DNA of 64,000 bases from the NCBI GenBank assembly GCA_913060975.1, contig CAJXVC010000003.1:62001-126000 (forward strand), read 5' to 3'. The notes under the pieces are model-generated. The model did no database searches. It was not told where the DNA came from and saw nothing but the letters and a program-made list of their open reading frames with translations. Made by a program: the position numbers and the translations under genes. Every line of letters begins with the position of its first letter. Positions within the stretch are counted from its first letter, which is position 1. Positions 53,832-61,656 of this stretch are shown in pieces. This DNA comes from an uncultured Gammaproteobacteria bacterium. GTDB lineage: Bacteria > Pseudomonadota > Gammaproteobacteria > Pseudomonadales > Pseudohongiellaceae.

Positions 53832-54901
53832 GGACTACTTCCGTTCTCGGCATTGGGATTGACCAGTTCGCCGACGGGTTCTTCCAGAATCAGTCGGTCC
53901 GGCACATCCAGGCCAACTTCGCGGTAGTAGCGCAGGGCGCCGACATGCAACGGAGCACCCAGACCAGCGACGGCAATTTCCGGGCGCATGTCTTTGGTGG
54001 CGCCATGGATCTCTTGCAGAGTCGCCAGATTTTCCCAGATTACTTTGGTGATGTTGTATACCACATGCTCGGGAATATCATCGCGAGTCACCAATACATT
54101 GGGAGAAGCAACCGTGCGGATTAACTCGTCCTGATTCGGATACGTGCCAGGCGGGAAATCGTACCAATCCCACAACGGGTAGCGGGCATTGATCTTGTCC
54201 AATGATTCCTGAGTCCAGTTCAGGATCGTCATCCTGTCGCCCAGCAAGGCATAGGCCTGGGTGATCGAGCTGACCGGGGCGCCGGCAGGAATATTCATAC
54301 CGACAATATTGTTGTCCTGAATGGCGCTGGTGGTAGGCCCATAGCCCATGTAAGCCAGATTGAATTTGCTTTCGTAGTCGATGCCTAGGGTTTCGAGGAT
54401 AAAGCGGCCCGTTTGATCGGCGCCGGAGTTGCGCGCGCCCAGAACATAGCGCTCACCATCGATATTGTTCAGGTCGTCCATGGTGCCGGTTTCAGTCAAG
54501 CGCGTCAGCAGCACAAAATGTTCGACGTTATTCCACATGGCTGCGACGCTGCGCATATGTGTTTGCGGGCTACTAACCGGGCCTTCGCCAGTCCACGACC
54601 AGGCGCCAAATGGTCCTTGCAGAAGGGCAAACTGGGCTTGATTGTCACGCAGTAATTTGACGTTTTCGAGAGAGCCGGCGGAACTGATAGCGGTGAGCGA
54701 AATGCCTTCGCTTTGCGCCAGTTCGGCATGGGCAATAGTGGCCAGTGCCACACCCACGGGGTAATAAGTGCCGCCGGTAGTCGCTGTGGTCAGCACATAA
54801 GGGCGTGCACGATTCAGTTCATCACTGCAGGAAGCCAGCGTGAACACAAGGAGCACACTGAGAATTATTTGCCGAAAGGGCCATCCGCTATAGCTGGACA
54901 T
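53828..54901 (-). CDS. TAXI-type TRAP solute-binding lipoprotein
   Basis: Periplasmic solute-binding protein of 357 residues with lipobox LASC (Cys about residue 25). TAXI motifs are TTATTGGTYYPVGVALATI near the N-terminus and the SSAGSLENVKLLRDNQAQFALLQG stretch. The gene lies upstream of and overlaps its permease gene. Anchoring as a lipoprotein is unusual for TRAP binding proteins, which are often free in the periplasm. Substrate unknown. Confidence 0.92.
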   Translation of the reverse strand: MSSYSGWPFRQIILSVLLVFTLASCSDELNRARPYVLTTATTGGTYYPVGVALATIAHAELAQSEGISLTAISSAGSLENVKLLRDNQAQFALLQGPFGAWSWTGEGPVSSPQTHMRSVAAMWNNVEHFVLLTRLTETGTMDDLNNIDGERYVLGARNSGADQTGRFILETLGIDYESKFNLAYMGYGPTTSAIQDNNIVGMNIPAGAPVSSITQAYALLGDRMTILNWTQESLDKINARYPLWDWYDFPPGTYPNQDELIRTVASPNVLVTRDDIPEHVVYNITKVIWENLATLQEIHGATKDMRPEIAVAGLGAPLHVGALRYYREVGLDVPDRLILEEPVGELVNPNAENGSSP

Positions 54902-55170
54902 GAATTGAATGGGTCGTCGCGAGGTAATTATTATTGCATTCTTGTTAGTCTCCAGCCTATTTCTAAGTCACTGATTACAGTGGTAAAAAAATGGCCAAGA
55001 GCACTGATACGATGGTCAATGATGAAAGCATATTTCATTGCAAACCACAATCTGTCAAACGACGATTTTAGTGGCCTCAACGTGCCGGGTTGGACTGCCT
55101 GCAAGGGCCCGGTGAGGGATCAGGTTGGACTCCGGACGGCAGTTATCATGCTGGCAGGGGGGCAGCCAGA

Positions 55171-55416
55171 TTATGGCTTTTTGCGATCTGCCCCGAGGGT
55201 GTCTTTGGCATTACCGGACAGAGAGCGTTCGTTGTCGAGCTTGCCGATAAGAATGCTGGCACCACCAAGTATTGAGGCCCCTATTGTTACACCAACAATG
55301 AGAGCGATACGCAGGAACTGATGAATCTCGATACCGGTAAAGTATGCGCCAACCTCGGCAATCACATTGACGAGCACAAGCGCGATACCAAAGGTAATCC
55401 ACACAACTTTTCTCAT
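55171..55416 (-). CDS. small two-span membrane protein
   Basis: Protein of 81 residues with two predicted membrane helices (VVWITFGIALVLVNVIAEVGAYF and IALIVGVTIGASILGGASILIG) and a polar C-terminal tail. It is the last gene of the ABC/PDZ/VCBS operon, 22 bp after the second VCBS gene. Its RBS is weak, so translation may depend on coupling. No family recognised. Confidence 0.55.
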   Translation of the reverse strand: MRKVVWITFGIALVLVNVIAEVGAYFTGIEIHQFLRIALIVGVTIGASILGGASILIGKLDNERSLSGNAKDTLGADRKKP

Positions 55417-55438
55417 GACGTCAGGCCCGGTGAAGAGT

Positions 55439-57103
55439 TCATTCCGAGATTAACAGCAATCCTCGAATGTGACTACCGTCGTACTCGGTAAATACTATGA
55501 TGTCATCCACGCCATCGCCATTCAGATTGGCGGCGCTAATATCGCCACGCGATACGCTGCTGCTCAGATCTATGCTCTGATCAGCACTGACGTTGGCAAC
55601 TCTGGTCAGCATCGGATCGACCTGAACATCCACGTTGTTAATAATCTCACGGATATCGATTTCGTAGTTGTCGCGCTCGCGGCTATATCCAAGTGCCCCG
55701 AGAAACTCGGTATTGCGCGATTCGGTAATGCTGTTCAGAAACAGTTGTACCTGACCGCCGCGTAACACAAGCAAGTCATTCATGGCTGCCTGGTCATCGA
55801 TTGCCGCCTCTGTATAGGGTGGTCTGTCAGACAGCTCGAGTGAATCGGATTCGCTATTCAGGCTTTCATAGGCGCTGGCGAGACGGATGACAGAAGGGAA
55901 GCGCAAATCCACATTGACGCGGCGGGTGGGCCGCCGGGCAAAGCGATCGCCCTCGTTGGGGTAAATAAAAGCTTCGATGGCGATGCTGCCCGACAATGCC
56001 AGCCAGACAAACACATCACCGACCGAAATCGGCTCAACTCGCCACAACCAGAGGTCTTTCAGGCCATCCTCATTTTCATCGTTGAGAAACGTACTGAGTA
56101 CATTGCCACCTGAGCGCAATACTTGCTGTGGTTGCTCCAAATTCATGCCCGTTACGGTGCCCATAAAGAGTGACACCTTGCCCCCTTCGCGCAACAACAG
56201 GTCATCGACGCCATCTCCATTCATGTCTTCGAGAATTTCTTCATGTGTCAGAGACAAAATGCCAGTGAGATTGGAAAAATCCACATTGTCGATGTCGAAT
56301 TCGCCGAGCCTAGCTTCGATTTCGGCAATATCGACAGAGTACGTCGGTGAGGAGGGAAAGTAGGAGGCGCCAGTACTACTGGCCAGAAATACGTCCAGCC
56401 GTTCGTCATTACGCGACACCAGATCAGCAGCTTGATCATTGTTGACGTCGCGCAACTCAAGTGCAGGTATTCTAACGCTCTGTCCGGTCGAGCGATTCAG
56501 CCGGTTGATATTGAGCGCCGTGCGCATGCGAAAATCAGACTGAATGGCCAAGGGTGCTTGAAAATCTCCATTACCGACATTGATGTAAATATGTAGCAGA
56601 CCCGCGCCAGGAATGATCAGATCTTCCAGTCCATCGTTGTTGATATCGCGAGAAAAATGCAATCGGTGCAAACCGCGATTGAGAAAGCCACCCAGGTTAC
56701 TGGCAATGTTTTGACTAATAAAAGCGCCATTTTCCAGCGACCACCGCTGCACAAGATTGCCATCACTCAGGGTGATGATGTTGGTATTGCTCGAGTCGGA
56801 ATGACCGCTGCTGAGGTCCCAGCCAGCGGCGCCGGCTGACAGGGAGATTTCAGTAAAACCGTCGTCAAAGTCGAAGCCGTTCGGACCATGTAAATAGACG
56901 CGAATATTGTCGTCTACTACCGTAATGAGTTCTTGCCGGCCATCACCGTCCAGATCGGCGATTAACAGCGATTCGGCCTGGGCAGGCAAATGGAATGCTT
57001 GCTGGGAATAGGAGTTTGCTGCCTGGGACAAAGGTGCCAGTGCCAGACATAACAATGCCAGGTAAAGCCGGCTAGCTGTTATCTGCATCGCGCACCGGGT
57101 CAT
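55439..57103 (-). CDS. exported VCBS/FG-GAP repeat protein 2
   Basis: Exported protein of 554 residues (549 if the internal ATG MQITASRLY is used). A signal peptide LYLALLCLALAPLSQAA is followed by beta-propeller repeats with calcium-binding loops. Examples are DLDGDGRQELITV, DINNDGLEDLIIPG, DMNGDGVDDLLLREG and NLNGDGVDDIIVF. It overlaps the upstream VCBS paralogue by 4 bp. No enzymatic domain is seen. It may bind a surface, polymer or partner in the envelope. Related to its neighbour by architecture but clearly diverged. Confidence 0.88.
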   Translation of the reverse strand: MTRCAMQITASRLYLALLCLALAPLSQAANSYSQQAFHLPAQAESLLIADLDGDGRQELITVVDDNIRVYLHGPNGFDFDDGFTEISLSAGAAGWDLSSGHSDSSNTNIITLSDGNLVQRWSLENGAFISQNIASNLGGFLNRGLHRLHFSRDINNDGLEDLIIPGAGLLHIYINVGNGDFQAPLAIQSDFRMRTALNINRLNRSTGQSVRIPALELRDVNNDQAADLVSRNDERLDVFLASSTGASYFPSSPTYSVDIAEIEARLGEFDIDNVDFSNLTGILSLTHEEILEDMNGDGVDDLLLREGGKVSLFMGTVTGMNLEQPQQVLRSGGNVLSTFLNDENEDGLKDLWLWRVEPISVGDVFVWLALSGSIAIEAFIYPNEGDRFARRPTRRVNVDLRFPSVIRLASAYESLNSESDSLELSDRPPYTEAAIDDQAAMNDLLVLRGGQVQLFLNSITESRNTEFLGALGYSRERDNYEIDIREIINNVDVQVDPMLTRVANVSADQSIDLSSSVSRGDISAANLNGDGVDDIIVFTEYDGSHIRGLLLISE

Positions 57104-58668
57104 GGTTGTGCCACCAGAAAAGTCGACGTTGACCCGTGGCGGAGAAACAGATCGGGATGCTCGTCATCGTTCAACTGCAAGACGCGAAATTCGAAGACAG
57201 AGCGTGGCGAGACATATTCCCAGAAAGGGTCGCTCGCAATCTGCAAGTCATTGCCTATGCGTTTGGCTGCCAGCGTCCCGTTGGCAGTAATGTAGAGGGC
57301 GTCCTTGCGACCATCGCCGTCTACGTCATAACTCAGCGACATCTGCTCAGCGAGGCCGCGCACATTGTCGGCTGAAAAACTCTCCTCGAGTCTTGATGCG
57401 GGGCGGTTACTGAATACGCGGCCATCGTTTGTTGCTGCCGGTGCATAAAGCAGCTGCACACGATTGATGCTGGCATTGCGAATCGCATCCACTACCGGAA
57501 TCGTGTAGTAATTAACGCTAAGCACCGGATCGCTGTCGGCCTGCAGAGTAATCAGATCCAGTTGCACGTCGTAACCGGAAAAGCGCATGACCTGGTCGGG
57601 AGTAGTAAAGTCAAAAGTCCCGCCGCGGTTGATGAATAGTCTGGCCGTCCAATCATCACCGTTGCCGTCCAGTCGCAATAGATCGTCCAGCCCATCGTTG
57701 TTCATATCCAGCAAATCCAACTCGCCCCTTGAGTCAAAGGTCACAGACCAGTCCGGGGTGGCGGAATACTCGCCGTTCGGCCGCTGATAGTGGGCATTGA
57801 ATTGACCTTGTCCGTTCTCGCCCGCATTGATATAGGAGATGTCGGGCAAGTCATCGGCGTCAAGTTTGCCAAGCTGGGCTGCCGGCATCCATTGCTCGCT
57901 ATTGAGCAGGGACCTGCTGCTATCGTTTTCTGCCTGCCACTTTTCAACAAAACCATCGAAGGGCGTAGGTGTATCGACGGTCAGTTCAATAATAATGCCC
58001 TGTTCGGCATTGATGCCCAGCTCTGCGTCGAAATCGGTTTCGAAATTACGCCGCTGAATCGGCGTCATGCCTGGATTCAATGTGGAGAATGTGCCAGTGA
58101 GACTGAAGGCTTCGTTGCCTTCACCGAGAAATATGCCGTACTGATCATCGCCAGGTAGTAACAAGTCGACGGTGCCGTCCTGATTCAAGTCGGTCACCAG
58201 ATTGGTGAATCTCACTGCTTCGGCATCAGGTACACCGGCGAGGAGTTCCCATTGTGCCAGTGGCTTGAGATTGCCGGCATAGCCCTCGGTGGCCGTCGAC
58301 AGACTGAATACTCCCTGATTGGCGAACAAGACCAGTTCGCTGCCTGGGTCGCTGCGCAGATCGGCGGTGGCTATGGCAACGATTTCTGACTTGATCTCAA
58401 TTCGTTGTGGCTCCGCACTGAAGTTGCCATCGCTCAGCTGATGGTAGATGTGCAGCTCGCGGCCAAGGGCAGGGTTGAGTGCTGGCACAAGAATATCTTG
58501 TCGCCCATCACCATTCATGTCTTCAAGTTGCATTGGCCCCCAATTATCTTCGCGCTGCAATTCAAAGCTGTTGTAATTGCTTTGCGCGCAGAGACTGGCC
58601 GGCAGACCTGCAAACAGGAGTCCGGCCAAGGTAGCATTCATCAGATTATTGTGCAGGGTGCTTTTCAT
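57100..58668 (-). CDS. exported VCBS/FG-GAP repeat protein 1
   Basis: Exported protein of 522 residues with signal peptide (NATLAGLLFAGLPASLCAQS). Repeats with DxDGD-type Ca2+ loops include LEDMNGDGRQDILVPA, DLNQDGTVDLLLPGD, DMNNDGLDDLLRLDG and DVDGDGRKDALYI, predicting a beta-propeller. It is the fourth gene of the operon, overlapping the PDZ gene upstream and its paralogue downstream by 4 bp each. Such tight coupling suggests a stoichiometric complex. Function unknown. Confidence 0.88.
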   Translation of the reverse strand: MKSTLHNNLMNATLAGLLFAGLPASLCAQSNYNSFELQREDNWGPMQLEDMNGDGRQDILVPALNPALGRELHIYHQLSDGNFSAEPQRIEIKSEIVAIATADLRSDPGSELVLFANQGVFSLSTATEGYAGNLKPLAQWELLAGVPDAEAVRFTNLVTDLNQDGTVDLLLPGDDQYGIFLGEGNEAFSLTGTFSTLNPGMTPIQRRNFETDFDAELGINAEQGIIIELTVDTPTPFDGFVEKWQAENDSSRSLLNSEQWMPAAQLGKLDADDLPDISYINAGENGQGQFNAHYQRPNGEYSATPDWSVTFDSRGELDLLDMNNDGLDDLLRLDGNGDDWTARLFINRGGTFDFTTPDQVMRFSGYDVQLDLITLQADSDPVLSVNYYTIPVVDAIRNASINRVQLLYAPAATNDGRVFSNRPASRLEESFSADNVRGLAEQMSLSYDVDGDGRKDALYITANGTLAAKRIGNDLQIASDPFWEYVSPRSVFEFRVLQLNDDEHPDLFLRHGSTSTFLVAQP

Positions 58669-59621
58669 TGCTCTTCGACTAGCTCGCCATAATCACTGCT
58701 GAAATTAAATAAACCCAGAATCGAATGACTTCGTTCACCTTCATTCTGTTGGTAACGGTACAGGGCGAATAACCATAAATCGATAATCGACAGTGATTGC
58801 GCTGCCGGATTGAGAGAAGATTCGTATTGTAAAAGCGGGCCAAGCGAGAGGCGTGACAAGCGACGCCCCGGGTTCCACAGAGTTACTTCTCGCTCGGTGA
58901 CGGTTTGCCCATCATAGACCGAGAAACTCACCGAATCGCCAAGTTCATAACCGGTATTGAGACGGTTGACCAAATCCTGCGCTGAACTCAGTTGGCCGCC
59001 ATCAATGGCAAGTATTAAATCGCCGACATTCAACCCGGCACCAGGCAAAGGGCTGTCAGGGTAAAACTGTCGAATTTCTGCCGCCACAATTTCAGGTGTG
59101 CCATTGACGCTAACCAGCTCACTGCGATATCCAGCGCGGCTGGCAATTGGGTCGACACGATAAAGCTCTACAGGTGAGCTTGCAGCGTTTGCCTGACGCG
59201 CGACAATATCCACTGCAAACACAGTGGTATCACGCCGCACGGTAAAGGAAAAATTTTCCTGTTCAGATTGTTGTTCCAGCGCGCGTAGTGCATCTGGCTG
59301 GTTCACCTCAACGTCGTCTATAGCCAGAATGATATCGCCAGCTTGCAAGCCACTCGTGGCCGCCGCACTTCCGGGTGCGACGCCGCGCACTCTGACGCCG
59401 GGTAATACTTCGATATTGAACAAGGAATCGCTTTCATTGCGCGTCACATCGAGCCCAAAACTGCGCTGCGCGCTACCCGGATTCGTGCTGCCAAACGTGA
59501 CGGTCTCGGGTGACAAGGTCACTGCCGGAATCAATACGGCAGGTTCGTAGCTGGCACAGGCAGTCAATTGCAGGCAAGCCACAATGAATGGTAGTAAAGC
59601 GATTCTTAACATACGCGGCAT
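58665..59621 (-). CDS. two-PDZ-domain lipoprotein
   Basis: Predicted lipoprotein of 318 residues with lipobox LTAC. PDZ domain 1 (about residues 70-145) shows VAPGSAAATSGLQAGDIILAIDDVEV. PDZ domain 2 (about 175-260) has LPGAGLNVGDLILAIDGGQLSSAQDLVNRL. No protease domain is present, so it would act as a scaffold or substrate-binding adaptor. The C-terminal 60 residues contain IDLWLFALYRYQQNEGERSHSILG, which I do not recognise. It follows the permease gene by 25 bp and overlaps the VCBS gene. Confidence 0.85.
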   Translation of the reverse strand: MPRMLRIALLPFIVACLQLTACASYEPAVLIPAVTLSPETVTFGSTNPGSAQRSFGLDVTRNESDSLFNIEVLPGVRVRGVAPGSAAATSGLQAGDIILAIDDVEVNQPDALRALEQQSEQENFSFTVRRDTTVFAVDIVARQANAASSPVELYRVDPIASRAGYRSELVSVNGTPEIVAAEIRQFYPDSPLPGAGLNVGDLILAIDGGQLSSAQDLVNRLNTGYELGDSVSFSVYDGQTVTEREVTLWNPGRRLSRLSLGPLLQYESSLNPAAQSLSIIDLWLFALYRYQQNEGERSHSILGLFNFSSDYGELVEEQ

Positions 59622-59646
59622 GGTGTAGCGCTAACCAGAAGTGAAT

Positions 59647-60504
59647 TTAGATTTTCTTGCGTCTGACCAACACCAGCCCTGCGACTAGCAACAGCAGCAG
59701 GCTGGGCAGAGGCACCCAATAATTGAACTGTATAAATCTTTCGTCAATCAACACATCAGAGTAACCGCGGACCAATCGCCCGACGTCAGACAAATAAGAC
59801 TCATTGAGCAACGACGGCATGAAGCGGGCATAGATGTAATCGGCGCTATCGCCCATCATACCCTTAAACATATCCAGTGCCAGCGTAACACCCAGAGCCG
59901 CTATGACAGCCTGGGTGGCCGAGTTGGCCGCGATGGAAAAACACAATCCGAGTCCGATGGCAGCAGGTAGAGGCAGGATCGCCAGACGCAAACCGAGTAG
60001 CAATTCAGTCCGGATTTCCGCTTCACTGATGAGCTCGAAACCGTCTTCGACAACCGGGCCGTATTCCCATAGCATGCCTGACAGGAAGTAACTGGCCAGT
60101 AACAGCAAGCTAAGCGCGACGACAGCCATCAGCAACAGGTAAGCAAATTTTGCTAACACGACAGCGCTGCGACTACAGCGACGGATAATTAGGTGACGCA
60201 GTGCGCCGCTGTCGCGATCAGCGCTGAAGCTGAATGCCGATTGTGCGACCAGCAAAAGCCCGAGCAGAATGAGTCCGGTATTGAGTCCGTCGACAAGATT
60301 GCCATAAGCCGGTTCGGCGACCAAATCGTTGAAGCGATCACTACCCAGTAAATTGTCTCGGGCGGCGGCCGTTGATTCAGTCAGTTTGGCCAATACGAGT
60401 TGCACGGCAACCAACAGTACTGGCGTGAGAATAACAAACCGCGTGCCGAGACTGCGCAGGCCGACGAAAACCTCGTTGCGAAACGCCGCTACAAAGCCGT
60501 TCAT
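59647..60504 (-). CDS. ABC-2 type transporter permease
   Basis: Inner-membrane permease of 285 residues with six predicted helices, including LVDGLNTGLILLGLLLVAQSAFSF and LLLLLVAGLVLVRRKKI at the C-terminus. The RDSGALRHLIIRRCSRSAVVLAKF loop after TM2 is typical of NosY/NatB-type ABC-2 permeases. A large periplasmic loop lies between TM1 and TM2. The gene start overlaps the ATPase stop by 4 bp. Export of a lipid, peptide, or energy coupling to the periplasmic partners is inferred. Confidence 0.88.
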   Translation of the reverse strand: MNGFVAAFRNEVFVGLRSLGTRFVILTPVLLVAVQLVLAKLTESTAAARDNLLGSDRFNDLVAEPAYGNLVDGLNTGLILLGLLLVAQSAFSFSADRDSGALRHLIIRRCSRSAVVLAKFAYLLLMAVVALSLLLLASYFLSGMLWEYGPVVEDGFELISEAEIRTELLLGLRLAILPLPAAIGLGLCFSIAANSATQAVIAALGVTLALDMFKGMMGDSADYIYARFMPSLLNESYLSDVGRLVRGYSDVLIDERFIQFNYWVPLPSLLLLLVAGLVLVRRKKI

Positions 60505-61424
60505 GACGCAGCCTCCGCAGTTATCTGGCGGAACAGCTTATCAAGCGAAGGGCGTTGCAAGACTAATTCCTGTACGGCAATGCCTTCGCCAACGAGAGCG
60601 CTATTGAGAGAGGCCGAGTCTATCTCTTGCAGAGTGACTTTGAGATAGCCATTGTTATCTGCCTGTAACTGACAGCCGGATAGCGAAGTGATGAGCTGTC
60701 GTGCGTGTTCTGTTTGTGCCGTTTTCACCAGCACTTCGGTTCGGTGTTCACTCAATAATGCCGAGACGGTATCGGAAACCGCGATCTGGCCTTTGTGCAG
60801 AATGGCAATATGGCTACAGATATTCTCCAGATAAGGCAGTTGGTGCGACGACAGCAAAAAACTTGTCCCCAACTCTTTGTTCAGATTCTGAATGAGAGTC
60901 AACACTTCATCGACGCCGCCGGCATCCAGGCCATTAAAAGGTTCATCGAGGATGATAAGAGCCGGGTCGCCCAGCAAGGCCTGGGCAATTGAAGCGCGTC
61001 GCTTGTTGCCCAAAGATAATTGCCGAATGCGAAATTGGCTGAAGGGTTCAATGCCTAGCATGCGCTCTACTTGCTCAGGGTTACGCGTTGGAGTGTCACA
61101 AAGCAGACTGGCTTGTTGCAGACACTGACGCACGGTCAACTGTGGCGATAAACTTGGCGTATCGAAAATACCAACGATATTGCCTTTGGCTTCATTCAGG
61201 CGTGCAGGAGAGTGACCCAGTAAGTGGATCGAGCCGCTGTTGTAGGAAAGCAGGCCGAGCAGGCATTCGAGCGTTGTCGTCTTACCGGAACCATTCAGGC
61301 CAACCAGGCCATGTATGGCACCGGTTACGACATCGAGATTGAGATCCCGAAGCACCTTATGACTGCCATAAGATTTGTTAAGCCCGGCGATGGAAAGAAT
61401 GGCATTCTCGGGGCTAGTACTCAT
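60501..61424 (-). CDS. ABC transporter ATP-binding protein
   Basis: Cytosolic ATPase of 307 residues of the NatA/NosF/CcmA group. It has Walker A GLNGSGKTT, signature LSLGNKRR, Walker B ALIILDEPFNGLD and H-loop LSSHQLPYLE. The C-terminal 90 residues form the extra domain typical of ABC-2 exporters. First gene of the six-gene operon. Palindromes lie 170-200 bp upstream. Confidence 0.93.
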   Translation of the reverse strand: MSTSPENAILSIAGLNKSYGSHKVLRDLNLDVVTGAIHGLVGLNGSGKTTTLECLLGLLSYNSGSIHLLGHSPARLNEAKGNIVGIFDTPSLSPQLTVRQCLQQASLLCDTPTRNPEQVERMLGIEPFSQFRIRQLSLGNKRRASIAQALLGDPALIILDEPFNGLDAGGVDEVLTLIQNLNKELGTSFLLSSHQLPYLENICSHIAILHKGQIAVSDTVSALLSEHRTEVLVKTAQTEHARQLITSLSGCQLQADNNGYLKVTLQEIDSASLNSALVGEGIAVQELVLQRPSLDKLFRQITAEAAS

Positions 61425-61592
61425 GTGGTTGTATGCCGGGCTTGTCGTTGAAAATTAATAGTAACGTGTTGTTTGTCTGAGCTATTGGAGTTTTTGACAT
61501 TACAGACAATGTAGAAAGGGCCGGCACCAGGCCGCCCCTGTTTTCTGCTTTCACTGTAGAATCTGTGAATACTGTTGCCACCGACGCTGACA

Positions 61593-61623
61593 GCAATTTT
61601 ATTGCTACTGACAGTTGTCAGTC
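61593..61623. promoter_or_regulatory. tandem palindromes upstream of the ABC/PDZ/VCBS operon
   Basis: AGCAAT-TTT-ATTGCT (61593-61607) and ACTGACA-GT-TGTCAGT (61608-61623) are directly adjacent. They lie between the M16 gene end and the ABC operon start. They may be operators for the operon or a terminator hairpin for the M16 gene; there is no clear T-run. Confidence 0.45.
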
Positions 61624-61656
61624 ACCATGAATTCCGGATTTCTTATGCCCGGTTCA

